Notes under the pieces: model-generated
What the model saw: the letters and a program-made list of their open reading frames with translations, nothing else
What the model was told of the DNA's origin: nothing
Databases searched by the model: none
Shown here: positions 35,859 through 47,275 of the stretch, piece after piece
How positions within the stretch are numbered: position 1 is the stretch's first letter
How the letters are laid out: each line of letters begins with the position of its first letter
Assembly: GCF_003339685.1 (NCBI RefSeq)
Contig: NZ_QPKI01000023.1
Location: 1-63,640 of the forward strand
Length of the DNA: 63,640 nucleotides
From: Halomonas sp. DQ26W
GTDB taxonomy: Bacteria > Pseudomonadota > Gammaproteobacteria > Pseudomonadales > Halomonadaceae
Direction of reading: 5' to 3'
Program-made: the position numbers and the translations under genes

Positions 35859-36175
35859 GGGGCTGCCTGGCACTCCTGAGAGGGGGACACAAGCCGGCGA
35901 TTCTAGCGCATTTGCAGGCCGAACGTCTGCTCTAGAGCCCCACCAGTCGCCAGGCGAGGGGCAGGAAGAGTGCGCTGAAGATGCCGGTTCGGTTGTTATC
36001 GTTGCCGATGCTGGTGACCCCACCAGTCAGAGAAACCCTTAAAGCGACGACATGACAATCCTTGGCAAGTGCTAGCGGTTCGAAAAAGCGTGCGAAAAAC
36101 GGCAGTGCGGGGCTCGCTCGGTACGGTTTCCACTACGCTGGGGGAATGAAAGCCAAAACCAAGGAGAGGAGCAAT

Positions 36176-37228
36176 ATGACTGATATTCCCCAACTGCTGG
36201 GTGACGACGCCGACTACCTGCTCGACCACCGTTGTCGCGGATTTCCCCGCGAGCAGTTGCATTTGCCCGGCCCCGATTTTATCGACCGCGTGGTTAGTGA
36301 CAGCGACCGCAGCCCCGCCGTGCTGCGCAACCTGCAGGCGCTGTTCAACCATGGCCGCCTGGCGGGTACCGGCTATCTGAGCCTGCTGCCGGTCGATCAG
36401 GGCATCGAGCATTCCGCCGGCGCCTCCTTCGCGCCGAACCCGCGCTACTTCGATCCGGCCAACATCGTCGAGCTGGCCCTGGAGGGGGGCTGCAATGGCG
36501 TCGCCTCGACGCTCGGCGTGCTGTCGTCGGTGGCGCGTCGCTATGCCCACCGCATTCCCATGATCCTCAAGCTCAACCACAACGAGACCCTGACCTATCC
36601 GGCGATCTATGACCAGACGCTGTTCGCCGAGGTGGAGCAGGCCCACGACATGGGCTGTGCCGCGGTGGGCGCGACCATCTACTTCGGCTCGCCGGAAAGC
36701 CGCCGCCAGATCATGGAGATCAGCGAGGCCTTCGAACGGGCCCACCAGCTGGGCATGGCGACGGTGCTCTGGGCCTACCTGCGCAACCCGGGTTTCAAGC
36801 AGGATGGCAAGGATTACCACGTGGCCGCCGACCTCACCGGCCAGGCCAATCACCTCGCCTCGACGCTCAAGGCGGATATCGTCAAGCAGAAGCTGCCGGA
36901 AACCAACGGCGGCTACAGCGATATCGGCTTTGGCCATACCCACGCCAAGGTCTACGAAGAGCTGACCTCCGACCACCCCATCGATCTGGCCCGTTATCAG
37001 GTGGCCTGCTGCTATATGGGGCGCGCCGGGTTGATCAACTCCGGGGGTGGCTCCAAGGGTAATACGGACCTGGGCGAGGCGGTGCGTACCGCGGTGATCA
37101 ACAAGCGTGCCGGCGGCATGGGGCTGATCTCCGGCCGCAAGGCCTTCCAGAAGCCGGTCACCGAAGGCGTGGAGCTGCTCCAGGCCATCCAGGATGTCTA
37201 CCTGGACAAGGGTGTGACTGTCGCCTGA
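36176..37228 (+). CDS. fbaB: Class I fructose-bisphosphate aldolase (FbaB/DhnA type)
   Basis: The 350-residue Schiff-base aldolase belongs to the prokaryotic class I (DhnA) group. [22 protein letters not shown] near residue 60, [13 protein letters not shown] near 125, [15 protein letters not shown] near 240 and [15 protein letters not shown] near 285 are characteristic, and a Lys in the ADIVKQK segment is the expected Schiff-base region. AAGGAGAGGA precedes ATG 36176. Having this beside the class II fba gives two unrelated enzymes for the same step, perhaps used in different growth modes. It is divergent from epd and convergent with tkt. Confidence 0.93.
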   Translation: MTDIPQLLGDDADYLLDHRCRGFPREQLHLPGPDFIDRVVSDSDRSPAVLRNLQALFNHGRLAGTGYLSLLPVDQGIEHSAGASFAPNPRYFDPANIVELALEGGCNGVASTLGVLSSVARRYAHRIPMILKLNHNETLTYPAIYDQTLFAEVEQAHDMGCAAVGATIYFGSPESRRQIMEISEAFERAHQLGMATVLWAYLRNPGFKQDGKDYHVAADLTGQANHLASTLKADIVKQKLPETNGGYSDIGFGHTHAKVYEELTSDHPIDLARYQVACCYMGRAGLINSGGGSKGNTDLGEAVRTAVINKRAGGMGLISGRKAFQKPVTEGVELLQAIQDVYLDKGVTVA

Positions 37229-37253
37229 GGATGCAGCCAGGCCAAAGGAAAAA

Positions 37254-37286
37254 GGGCGCGACCGTCAGGTCGCGCCCTTTCTTTTT
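37254..37286. terminator. Bidirectional terminator between fbaB and tkt
   Basis: GGGCGCGACC pairs with GGTCGCGCCC around GTCA, with AAAGGAAAAA on the left and TTTCTTTTT on the right, so it can stop transcription from both convergent genes. Confidence 0.95.
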
Positions 37287-37308
37287 ACCGCTCAGTGCCG
37301 GCTGGCAA

Positions 37309-39315
37309 TCAGCCCAGCAACTCCTTGGCCTGCTTGACGACGTTATCGACGGTGAAGCCGAAGTGCTTGAACAGGTCCTCCGCCGGGGCGGATTCGCCAT
37401 AGGTGCGCATGCCGATCACCCGGCCGTCGAGGCCCACGTACTTGTACCAGTAGTCGGCGTGGCCGGCCTCGATGGCGATACGCTTGGGCACCGACTTCGG
37501 CAGTACGCTCTCGCGGTACTCGGCGTCCTGGCCGTCGAAGCGATAGGCCGAGGGCATCGAGACCACGCGAATCGCATGACCCTGGCGTTCCAGCTCGGCT
37601 GCGGCATCCATGGCTAGTCCTACCTCGGAACCGGTGGCAATCAGGATCAGCTCCGGCGTGCCCTCACTCTCCTTGAGCACACTGTCCTTGAGCACGTAAC
37701 CGCCGCGCTGGATACTGGACAGCTGCTGCTTGGTGCGCTCCTGGTGCGGCAGGTTCTGGCGTGACAGCACCAGGGCAGTGGGCCCGGAGTTGCGCTTGAT
37801 GGCGGCATCCCAGGCGGCGGCGGTCTCCACCGCGTCGCAGGGGCGCCAGGTGGCGAGATTCGGCGTGGTTCGCAGGTTGGTCAGCTGCTCGATGGGCTGG
37901 TGGGTGGGGCCGTCCTCGCCCAGGCCGATGGAGTCGTGGGTGAAGACGTAGATGGCACGCTTGCCCATCAGTGCCGCCATGCGCACCGAGTTGCGCATGT
38001 ACTCCATAAAGATCAGGAAGGTGGCACCGTAGGGGATGAAGCCGCCGTGGAGCACGATGCCGTTCATGATCGCCCCCATGCCGAACTCGCGCACGCCGTA
38101 GTGCAGGTAGTTGCCGCTGGCATCTTCCTTGGAGATCGCCTTGGCGCCGCTCCAGAAGGTCAGGTTGGAGGGCGCCAGGTCGGCGCTGCCGCCGAGCAGT
38201 TCGGGCAGTTGCGGCCCCAGCTCATTGAGACACGAAAGCGAGGCCTTACGCGAGGCAATGCTCTCGCCCTGCTGCTGGGCCTTTTCGATCAGCGCGCCAC
38301 TGGTAATCTCCGCCGGCAGTTTGCAATGGATGCGACGCAAGAACTCCTTAGCAAGTTCAGGGTGAGCCTCGCGATAGCGGTCGAACCTGGCCTGCCACGC
38401 TTCCTGGGCGCTCTTGCCCGCCTCGCGGGCATCCCAGCCCTGGTACACCGGCTCGGGAACGTGGAAGGGCGCGTGGGGCCAGCCGAGCTGCTCGCGGGCC
38501 GCAGCGACCTCGTCGTCGCCCAGCGGGGCGCCGTGACACTCTTCGGTACCCTGCTTGTTGGGGGCACCAAAGCCGATCACGGTCTTGCAGATGATCAGGC
38601 TCGGGCGGTCGTCGTGGCTCTTGGCCAGCTCGATGGCTGCCTTGACCTCATCCGGCTTGTGGCCGTCGACGTTGGGTACCACGTGCCAGCCGTAGGCCTC
38701 GAAGCGCTTGGCGGTATCGTCGGTGAACCAGCCATCCACCTCGCCGTCGATGGAGATGCCGTTGTCGTCGTAGAAGGTGATCAGCTTGCCCAGCCCCAGG
38801 GTGCCGGCCAGTGAACCGACTTCATGGGAGATGCCCTCCATCAGGCAGCCGTCACCCACGAAGCAGTAGGTGTTGTGGTCGACGACGGTGTGCCCCGGTC
38901 GGTTGAACTGGGCGGCCAGGGTCTTCTCGGCAATCGCCATGCCCACGGCATTGGCCAGGCCCTGGCCCAGCGGGCCGGTAGTGGTCTCGATGCCGGGGGC
39001 GTAGCCGAACTCCGGGTGCCCTGCGGTCTTGGCATGGAGCTGACGGAAATTCTGCAGCTCCTCGAGGCAGAGGTCGTAGCCGGTCAGGTGCAGCAGCGAG
39101 TAGAGCAGCATCGAGCCGTGGCCGTTGGAGAGCACGAAGCGATCGCGGTCGGGCCATTTCGGGTCGTTGGGGTTGTGCTTGAGGTAGTCGTTCCACAGCA
39201 CTTCGGCGATGTCGGCCATGCCCATGGGGGCACCGGGATGGCCGGACTTGGCCTTCTGTACGGCATCCATGGACAGGGCGCGAATGGCATTGGCCAGTTC
39301 GAAACGGGACGGCAT
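37309..39315 (-). CDS. tkt: Transketolase
   Basis: The 668-residue thiamine-diphosphate enzyme moves two-carbon units in the pentose phosphate pathway. The N-terminus has [26 protein letters not shown], the TPP/Mg site is in [12 protein letters not shown] (near residue 155), and the pyrimidine domain has [19 protein letters not shown] near 465. GAGGAG precedes the ATG. Its grouping with epd, pgk and aldolases is a common central-carbon arrangement. Confidence 0.97.
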   Translation of the reverse strand: MPSRFELANAIRALSMDAVQKAKSGHPGAPMGMADIAEVLWNDYLKHNPNDPKWPDRDRFVLSNGHGSMLLYSLLHLTGYDLCLEELQNFRQLHAKTAGHPEFGYAPGIETTTGPLGQGLANAVGMAIAEKTLAAQFNRPGHTVVDHNTYCFVGDGCLMEGISHEVGSLAGTLGLGKLITFYDDNGISIDGEVDGWFTDDTAKRFEAYGWHVVPNVDGHKPDEVKAAIELAKSHDDRPSLIICKTVIGFGAPNKQGTEECHGAPLGDDEVAAAREQLGWPHAPFHVPEPVYQGWDAREAGKSAQEAWQARFDRYREAHPELAKEFLRRIHCKLPAEITSGALIEKAQQQGESIASRKASLSCLNELGPQLPELLGGSADLAPSNLTFWSGAKAISKEDASGNYLHYGVREFGMGAIMNGIVLHGGFIPYGATFLIFMEYMRNSVRMAALMGKRAIYVFTHDSIGLGEDGPTHQPIEQLTNLRTTPNLATWRPCDAVETAAAWDAAIKRNSGPTALVLSRQNLPHQERTKQQLSSIQRGGYVLKDSVLKESEGTPELILIATGSEVGLAMDAAAELERQGHAIRVVSMPSAYRFDGQDAEYRESVLPKSVPKRIAIEAGHADYWYKYVGLDGRVIGMRTYGESAPAEDLFKHFGFTVDNVVKQAKELLG

Positions 39316-39629
39316 TGGGTTGGCTCCTCAACCTGCGGCAGAATGGGCAGCCCCGGCGGCACCCAAGTGCCTGCCGGGTTTGCATTCTGGCTGGGGCGCC
39401 GCAGGATAGCGGCGGCGCGGTAGAATTTCGGCCGCCTATTGTCGCCGACTTGCCGCCGGTCATCAAATGGCGGGTGTCTCCAAAGGTACCAGCGTGTAAA
39501 CTCTTGGCCCCGAAAACGGGGGATTTTCTTTCCTGCCGTATCGATTTCCACCTGTACCGGCAGGGGCTGTTATCCTGACGGGAATCGCGCCGCAGCGTTT
39601 TGCCGTTACACAGTTGGTCGAGGATGCCC
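39316..39629. other. Intergenic region between tkt and metK
   Basis: This 314-bp divergent spacer has no ORF with a ribosome-binding site. A CCCC-GAAAA-CGGGG mini-hairpin lies near 39510. No SAM riboswitch class could be recognised in front of metK. Promoters could not be placed with confidence. Confidence 0.5.
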
Positions 39630-40850
39630 ATGAGCGAATACTCCCTGTTCACCTCCGAGTCCGTGTCCGAAGGACATCCGGACAAGATCGCCGATCAGAT
39701 TTCCGATGCGGTGCTGGACGCCATCATCGCCCGGGACAAGCAGGCCCGCGTGGCCTGCGAGACGCTGGTCAAGACCGGCGTGGCGATCGTTGCCGGCGAG
39801 ATCACCACCTCGGCCTGGGTCGATCTCGAGGCGCTGGTGCGCGAGGTCATCACCGGTATCGGCTACACCTCCTCCGAGGTGGGCTTCGATGGCGAGACCT
39901 GCGGCGTGCTCAATCTGATCGGCAAGCAGAGCGTGGACATCGCCCAGGGCGTCGATCGCGTCAAGCCGGAGGATCAGGGTGCCGGCGACCAGGGATTGAT
40001 GTTCGGCTACGCCACCAACGAGACCGACTCCTTCATGCCGGCGCCGATTCACTATGCCCACCGGCTGGTGGAGCGTCAGGCGGAGCTGCGCAAGAACGGC
40101 CTGCTGCCCTGGCTGCGCCCGGATGCCAAGAGCCAGGTCACCTTTCGCTACGACGAGGCCGGCATGCCCTGTGGCGTCGAGGCGGTGGTGTTGTCGACCC
40201 AGCACGACCCGGAGATCGATCAGGAGGAACTGCGCAAGATGGTCAAGCACGAGATCATCGAGCAGGTGATCCCTGAGCAATGGCTCACCGAGGCGACCCA
40301 GTACCATATCAACCCCACCGGCAAGTTTGTCATTGGTGGGCCGGTAGGCGACTGCGGGCTGACCGGGCGCAAGATCATCGTCGATACCTACGGCGGCATG
40401 GCGCGTCACGGCGGCGGCGCCTTCTCCGGCAAGGACCCCTCCAAAGTCGACCGCAGCGCCGCCTACGCCGGCCGCTACGTGGCCAAGAATATCGTTGCGG
40501 CGGGGCTGGCCGACAAGTGCGAGATCCAGATCTCCTATGCCATCGGCGTGGCACAGCCCACCTCGGTGGCGATCAACACCTTCGGCACCGGCAAGGTGGA
40601 CGAGGCGCGTATCATCGAGCTGGTGCGCGAGCACTTCGACCTGCGACCCTTCGCCATTACCCGCATGCTCGACCTGCTCCACCCCATGTATCAGCTCACC
40701 GCGGCCTATGGCCACTTCGGTCGCGAGCCCTTCGAGACCTCCTACCGCTGGAAGGATGACAAGGGACATGAACAGGTCGAGACCTTCACCGCCTTCCCCT
40801 GGGAGCGGATAGATCGTGCCCAGGCGCTGCGGCAGGCTGCCGGCTTGTAA
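39630..40850 (+). CDS. metK: S-adenosylmethionine synthase
   Basis: The 406-residue enzyme makes SAM from methionine and ATP. It opens [25 protein letters not shown], then [15 protein letters not shown] near 115 and the glycine-rich [19 protein letters not shown] near 265. ATG 39630 is the family start. With ahcY and metF within 4 kb it forms a methyl-cycle group on the plus strand, although each gene seems to be its own transcription unit. Confidence 0.97.
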   Translation: MSEYSLFTSESVSEGHPDKIADQISDAVLDAIIARDKQARVACETLVKTGVAIVAGEITTSAWVDLEALVREVITGIGYTSSEVGFDGETCGVLNLIGKQSVDIAQGVDRVKPEDQGAGDQGLMFGYATNETDSFMPAPIHYAHRLVERQAELRKNGLLPWLRPDAKSQVTFRYDEAGMPCGVEAVVLSTQHDPEIDQEELRKMVKHEIIEQVIPEQWLTEATQYHINPTGKFVIGGPVGDCGLTGRKIIVDTYGGMARHGGGAFSGKDPSKVDRSAAYAGRYVAKNIVAAGLADKCEIQISYAIGVAQPTSVAINTFGTGKVDEARIIELVREHFDLRPFAITRMLDLLHPMYQLTAAYGHFGREPFETSYRWKDDKGHEQVETFTAFPWERIDRAQALRQAAGL

Positions 40851-40882
40851 CGCTTCTTTCTCACCTATCTGCGCTCACCATG

Positions 40883-40905
40883 ACGCCCGGCCCTGTGCCG
40901 GGCGT
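40883..40905 (+). terminator. Hairpin downstream of metK
   Basis: ACGCCCGGC pairs with GCCGGGCGT around CCTGT, 33 bp after the metK stop, followed by CGTCGTCT rather than a U run. It is probably the metK terminator. Confidence 0.6.
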
Positions 40906-41017
40906 CGTCGTCTGGCACGGCCAAGTCTTTTGACCCTGCGTGAAAGCGATGCCTTGGCGTGGACGCCCACGCTGGGCTTATAGTGAAGGTCACCGATATC
41001 AATCGAGGAGGTGACGA

Positions 41018-42427
<1,410 letters not shown>

Positions 42428-42452
42428 AATGCATGGCGTAGCCAAGACTAAG

Positions 42453-42474
42453 GACGCCGCCTGCGGGTGGCGTC
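42453..42474 (+). terminator. Hairpin downstream of ahcY
   Basis: GACGCCGCC pairs with GGTGGCGTC (one G·T pair) around TGCG, 25 bp after the ahcY stop, in the short gap before the convergent AEC gene. Confidence 0.6.
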
Positions 42475-42512
42475 TTCATGTCCGGTTAAGGGGATCAAAA
42501 GGTACTCAGAAT

Positions 42513-43445
42513 TCACCCCAGGCCGGTAAGGCGCATCAGGACTTCTAGATAGAATGGAATCAGCAGTGGTGCGGCCAGGGTGGTCAGGAGTACCGCAATG
42601 GCGCCCTTCTCGGGTCGAATGCCGAGCTCCATGGCAACCACCACCACATTGGCGGCCATGGGGACCACTCCCACCAGCAGTAGTGCCATGGCCAGCTCGA
42701 TGGGCAGCTGCATCAGTGACTGCAGTACGAGTACGGCCAGCAGCGCGACCAGCGGCCAGAGGCCGAAACGCACCGCCACGCAGGCGCTGATGAAGCGAGT
42801 GTCGAATTCTCTGACCGAGACGCGGCTCAGGGTCATGCCGATGATCATCATGCCCAGCAGGGTATAGGTGGCCGGGAACACGGCCAGGCCGTCCATGATC
42901 GCAACCGGAACCACCAGACCCAGGCCGCTGACCAACAGGGCGGCGAGGAAGGCGTAGATGAGCGGGAGTCGAGTGATCTTGATCAGGCTCTGGCGTACCG
43001 TGAACTGTCCACGGGCGCTGAGATAGAAACCCACTGTGAACTCGTAGAGCGTGACCCCGAGGACGCAGAACAGGTAGAGGGTCACCCCTTCGGGGGGAAG
43101 CAGGATCATGGCGATTGGCAGGCCAAAGTAGCCGGTATTACCGGTTCCGGCCGAAAAGGCCAGCAGGGCGCTCTCCTGCGAGGCGAAAAAGCGTTTGCCT
43201 ACCTGGTTGACGAGTATGGCCATTAGACTGGCCAGCGTAAACAAGGCCAGTGTCAGCAGCAGGTAGCCTGGCGTCGGGCCTCCGAAGGTGAGGCCGCGAA
43301 AGAAGGTGAGCGGGGCGATCAGGTAGATCAGCAGCGTGGCGATCGGCCGTGGGTCAACGGCCAGATGGCGCGCCGCCAGCCAGCCCAGGCCGACGAAGGC
43401 CAGCAGTGTCCAGAGGGGGCCCATCAGGGCGCCGGGGTCGATCAT
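42513..43445 (-). CDS. AEC family transporter (auxin efflux carrier-like)
   Basis: The 310-residue membrane protein has about ten hydrophobic segments in two halves, starting LLAFVGLGWLAARHL, and the AEC-type motif SAGTGNTGYFGLPIAM near residue 98. Bacterial AEC proteins export organic anions or amino acids such as malate; the substrate here is unknown. It lies between ahcY and metF on the opposite strand. Confidence 0.85.
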   Translation of the reverse strand: MIDPGALMGPLWTLLAFVGLGWLAARHLAVDPRPIATLLIYLIAPLTFFRGLTFGGPTPGYLLLTLALFTLASLMAILVNQVGKRFFASQESALLAFSAGTGNTGYFGLPIAMILLPPEGVTLYLFCVLGVTLYEFTVGFYLSARGQFTVRQSLIKITRLPLIYAFLAALLVSGLGLVVPVAIMDGLAVFPATYTLLGMMIIGMTLSRVSVREFDTRFISACVAVRFGLWPLVALLAVLVLQSLMQLPIELAMALLLVGVVPMAANVVVVAMELGIRPEKGAIAVLLTTLAAPLLIPFYLEVLMRLTGLG

Positions 43446-43682
43446 CGCCTGCCAATTCCTTATCGAAAGACGTCATGATGCCTGGCACTCGCACGCATGT
43501 CAGCGAGGAGTGTCGACCACAGCGCGCAACATGACCGGAACTAATGCGCATGCCGGGAAACTTTCATTGGTCTCTATAGAGGCCGGCCGGCAAAATGGTA
43601 GGCCATAGACTCGAACCAGAGTGATCGATACATCGTGGCGTGGCCTATTTTGGCCTCGCCGACTAACGAAGGAGAGTGACCG

Positions 43683-44522
43683 ATGAGCACGCAGGTACAC
43701 CCGCTGGGTATCAGTTTCGAATTCTTTCCGCCCAATACCGACCTCGGGCGCGAGAAGCTGATGGGTGTGCGCGATGCCCTTGCCGAACGTAATCCGCGCT
43801 TCTTTTCGGTGACCTACGGCGCCGGCGGCTCGACACAGGCTCGCACGCTCAGTACCGTGCAGACCGTACGCGAGTCGGGTATCACCACCGCCCCGCATCT
43901 CTCCTGTATCGGGAGCGAGAAGGCACAGCTGCGTGACCTGCTGCATCGCTATCGTGAGCAGGGCATCGACAGCCTGGTAGCGCTGAGGGGAGATCTTCCC
44001 TCCGGCATGGGCGGCATCGGCGAGCTGCGCTACGCCAACGAACTCGTCGAATTCGTCCGTGAGGAGACCGGCGATCACTTCGAGATCGCAGTAGCTGCAT
44101 ATCCGGAATCCCACCCCCAGGCACCCAGCTTTGAGAAGGACCTGGAGAACTTCGTGCGCAAGATGAAGGCGGGCGCCAACTTTGCCGTCACTCAGTATTT
44201 TTTCACTGCCGATGCCTATTTTCACTTTGTGGAGCGGGCTCGTGCGATGGGCGTTGAGGCGCCCATCGTCCCAGGCATCATGCCGATCACCAACTACACC
44301 AAGCTGGCACGCTTCTCCGGCGCCTGCGGTGCCGAAATTCCTCGCTGGATTCGCAAGCAGCTCGAGGCCTATGGCGATGACAGCGAGTCTATTACGGCCT
44401 TCGGCGAGGAGGTGGTGTCACGTCTCTGCCAGCGCCTGCTGGACGGCGGTGCCCCGGGATTGCATTTCTATACGCTCAATCAGGCTACGCCCTGCCTGCG
44501 CATACTCGATAATTTGAGCTGA
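43683..44522 (+). CDS. metF: 5,10-methylenetetrahydrofolate reductase
   Basis: The 279-residue FAD enzyme makes 5-methyl-THF, the methyl donor for methionine synthesis. Family motifs are SFEFFPPNTDLG at the N-terminus, FFSVTYGAGGSTQART near 40, HLSCIGSEKAQLRDLL near 78, and AVAAYPESHPQAP and GANFAVTQYFF in the second half. GAAGGAGAGTG precedes the ATG. It completes a methyl-cycle group with metK and ahcY. Confidence 0.96.
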   Translation: MSTQVHPLGISFEFFPPNTDLGREKLMGVRDALAERNPRFFSVTYGAGGSTQARTLSTVQTVRESGITTAPHLSCIGSEKAQLRDLLHRYREQGIDSLVALRGDLPSGMGGIGELRYANELVEFVREETGDHFEIAVAAYPESHPQAPSFEKDLENFVRKMKAGANFAVTQYFFTADAYFHFVERARAMGVEAPIVPGIMPITNYTKLARFSGACGAEIPRWIRKQLEAYGDDSESITAFGEEVVSRLCQRLLDGGAPGLHFYTLNQATPCLRILDNLS

Positions 44523-44564
44523 GCCACTGGCTGGCTGTCGCTTCAGCGTCTAGCTTGATCCAGG

Positions 44565-44900
44565 CATGTCCTCGGAAATGCCAGCTGCGAGCCACGCGAG
44601 AACGACGGCGGCGAGGTGACCGCGGCCGGCGAGGCGGGTGGCCATTACGATCCCGACGAAACCGATACCCACCAGGGCCCCTATGGGCACGGTCATCTCG
44701 GCGATCTGCCGGTGTTGATCGTCAATGAGGGCGGCGATGCCAACCTGCCGGTGCTCGCGCCGCGACTCAGTCTCGACGACATGGACGGTCGCAGCTTGAT
44801 GCTCCACGAAGGTGGCGATACCTACTCGGATGAGCCCCACCTTGGCGGCGGCGGTGATCGCATGGCCTGCGGTACGGTAGAGATCAGTGCGAGCGGTTGA
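44565..44900 (+). pseudogene. sodC: sodC remnant, 5'-truncated Cu/Zn superoxide dismutase
   Basis: Reading in frame from 44565, the sequence gives [18 protein letters not shown] and continues [40 protein letters not shown] and [13 protein letters not shown], which are the C-terminal two thirds of periplasmic SodC. The reading frame is closed by TGA just upstream, so the signal peptide and first strands, with part of the copper site, are gone. The HxH copper motif has become HVL. A terminator at 44926–44951 still follows. It is a decayed copy, apparently cut off at its 5' end close to the metF stop. Confidence 0.8.
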
Positions 44901-44925
44901 ACTCTGGTGAGATGTACAGGATGTA

Positions 44926-44951
44926 AAGGGCCCCACCGTGGTGGGACCCTT
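44926..44951. terminator. Bidirectional terminator between the sodC remnant and the TRAP permease
   Basis: AAGGG-C-CCCAC pairs with GTGGG-A-CCCTT around CGTG with one internal mismatch; both sides are followed by short T runs on their respective strands. Confidence 0.75.
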
Positions 44952-44990
44952 CTTGATAGTGCGTTGTAACAGGAACCAAAGGGGCAGGTT

Positions 44991-47186
44991 TCAGCCCGAT
45001 GGCACTGTCTTGGCACCACCGCCAGAAGACCTGCGCTGTAGCAGGAACAACCCCCCGCCTATAGCGAGCCCAGCTATGTCGGTATAGATTCCGCCATAGA
45101 TCATGAACATTGCGCCGATCATCATCACCACACGCATCCATGCCTTGACCGGCCCGAAGAACCAGGCCTGGACGGTGGCGGCGAGCAGTACGATACCTAG
45201 GGTGGCGGTCACCCCGACTCGCAGGATCTGCACCCAGGTGCCTTCCATCAGCATGGCCGGGCTGTAGAAGAACATGAAAGGCACGATGAAAGCCGCAAGA
45301 CCGATCTTGAACGAGGTCACCGAGGTTTGCATGGCGTTGGCGCCGGAGATGCCTGCCGCGGCGTAGGAGGCCAGCGCCACCGGCGGCGTGATCGCCGACA
45401 CCACCGCGAAGTAGAATACGAAGAAGTGGGCCACCAGCGGTTGGATGCCGATATTGATCAGCCCGGGTGCTACCACCGAGGCAGCTACGGCATAGGCCGC
45501 GGTGGTCGGCATGCCCATGCCCAAGAGTATGCTGATACACATGGCGAAGATCAGGGCGAGTAGCTGACTGACCCCGGCGAGCCCGAGCAGCAGTGACGAG
45601 AAGCGAGCCCCCACGCCGGTCAGTGAGATCACACCTACGATGAGGCCAGCGCAGGCGCATACGGCAATGATCTGAATCGACATGGTGCCGGCCAGTCGCA
45701 ACGCGGTGAGAATGGCGGCAATACCCATCTTGTTGGGAGAGAACCAGCTCACGACGGCAGCCGATGCGGTGGCCAGGGTGCCGGCACGAATCACCGAGTA
45801 GCCCATGAACAGCGCAGCAATCAGGATGATGATGGGAGTGAACAGATAGACCTGCTTGACCAACTTTGAGAATAGCGGGATCTCGTCCTTGCGCATGCCG
45901 CGCATGCCCTTGCGGGCAGCTTCGAAGTCCACCATGAAGTATACCGAAGCGAAATAGAGAATAGCGGGGATCAATGCCGCTACAGCGATTTCGGTATAGG
46001 GGATGCCGGTAATCTCGGCCATGATGAAGGCACCGGCGCCCATGATTGGCGGCATGATCTGGCCGCCGGTGGAGGCGGCGGCCTCGATGGCGCCAGCGCT
46101 ACGGGCCGGATAGCCCACCTTCTTCATCAGCGGGATGGTCAGCGAGCCGGTCGACACCACATTGCCGGCGCTGGTGCCATTGATCATGCCCATCAGGCCG
46201 GACGCAAAAATGGAGACCTTCGCGGGGCCGCCACGCGCACGGCCGGCGGCGGCGAAGGCGAAGTTGACAAAGTAGTCGCCTACCTTGGAGGCCTGCAAGA
46301 AGGCGGCGAAGATGATGAACAGAATGATATAGGTCGAGGACACGGCCGTGGTTGGCCCGAGAATACCGGCATCGGTATAGACCTGGCTGAAGAAGCGGTT
46401 CAACGACAAGCCGGGATAGCCGAGGAAGCCTGGCAGATAGGGACCGGCAAACACGTAGATGAGGAAAATCGCGGATATGACGACCAGGGCCAGGCCGGTC
46501 ACGCGGCGGGTGAGCTCCAGAATCAGCAGCGAGCCTGCTATGGCGGCCCACGATATGCCGATGGGGGCGAAAGCGGTACCGGTGGAAGCGCGCATGGGGC
46601 TGCTGAACATGATGATCAAATAGCCGGCGCTGGCGATGGCACTGATCATCAATACCAGGTCGGCGGGACAGAGCCTTTCGCGCGAGTGACGATGGAACCA
46701 GGAAATGACGATGGCAGCCGCAGTCGCAAAGATCAACGGGTAGCCGAAGTGCCAGGTTTCGATGGCGGCGTCTATACGCAGAGCGCCCTCGTTCATGGCA
46801 CGATTTATCTGGAATACCTGAAACAGGGCATAGAGTGCCGGCAGCATCAGGGCATAACTTGCTATCGAGAGCCAACGACCGGCCGGGCTGACCTCGTGGC
46901 TTTCGGAAAAGCGGGCACCCGTATAGAGGGCATAGCCAAGGATCAACGCACCACAGATGTGAACGATGCGAAACGACCAGGTCTCCATCGGATAGACATT
47001 CAGTGAAATCAGATGGAAGCTGGAATAGGCGATGGCCATGGCGCCAAACAGGAACCACTGCCAACCGGAAAAGAGTCGGCGATTTGACTCGATTACTTCC
47101 TCGTCGACGCCTTCGGCGATGGTTTCGGGCGCCTTGGCGACGGCCTCCTCGGACGCCCCGGGTCGGGTATCGGGAGTGTTGTTCAT
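44991..47186 (-). CDS. TRAP transporter fused permease (DctQM type, TAXI system)
   Basis: The 731-residue inner-membrane protein joins the small four-helix (DctQ-like) and large twelve-helix (DctM-like) TRAP subunits. The N-terminus is soluble and acidic, then hydrophobic helices begin near residue 42. DctM-type motifs include ASGLMGMINGTSAGNVVSTGSLTIPLMKKVG near 330 and GMGMPTTAAYAVAASVVAPGL near 550. It imports a carboxylate using sodium, with the TAXI binding protein encoded 89 bp upstream. The transported compound is not readable from sequence; glutamate, dicarboxylates and other acids are known for the family. Confidence 0.93.
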   Translation of the reverse strand: MNNTPDTRPGASEEAVAKAPETIAEGVDEEVIESNRRLFSGWQWFLFGAMAIAYSSFHLISLNVYPMETWSFRIVHICGALILGYALYTGARFSESHEVSPAGRWLSIASYALMLPALYALFQVFQINRAMNEGALRIDAAIETWHFGYPLIFATAAAIVISWFHRHSRERLCPADLVLMISAIASAGYLIIMFSSPMRASTGTAFAPIGISWAAIAGSLLILELTRRVTGLALVVISAIFLIYVFAGPYLPGFLGYPGLSLNRFFSQVYTDAGILGPTTAVSSTYIILFIIFAAFLQASKVGDYFVNFAFAAAGRARGGPAKVSIFASGLMGMINGTSAGNVVSTGSLTIPLMKKVGYPARSAGAIEAAASTGGQIMPPIMGAGAFIMAEITGIPYTEIAVAALIPAILYFASVYFMVDFEAARKGMRGMRKDEIPLFSKLVKQVYLFTPIIILIAALFMGYSVIRAGTLATASAAVVSWFSPNKMGIAAILTALRLAGTMSIQIIAVCACAGLIVGVISLTGVGARFSSLLLGLAGVSQLLALIFAMCISILLGMGMPTTAAYAVAASVVAPGLINIGIQPLVAHFFVFYFAVVSAITPPVALASYAAAGISGANAMQTSVTSFKIGLAAFIVPFMFFYSPAMLMEGTWVQILRVGVTATLGIVLLAATVQAWFFGPVKAWMRVVMMIGAMFMIYGGIYTDIAGLAIGGGLFLLQRRSSGGGAKTVPSG

Positions 47187-47275
47187 GGGTCATTCACCCT
47201 CGGGTGGGATGCTACGGAGAAATGCGCCATGCCCTGAACCGGTCGGTACGAGGCATGGCGTCAGTTTGACGATGC

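Noticed and set aside
40851..41017. Possible SAH riboswitch upstream of ahcY
   Set aside because: The conserved GAGGAGCGCUGC-type core was not found in the 167-bp spacer; only the metK terminator hairpin and the ahcY ribosome-binding site are visible.
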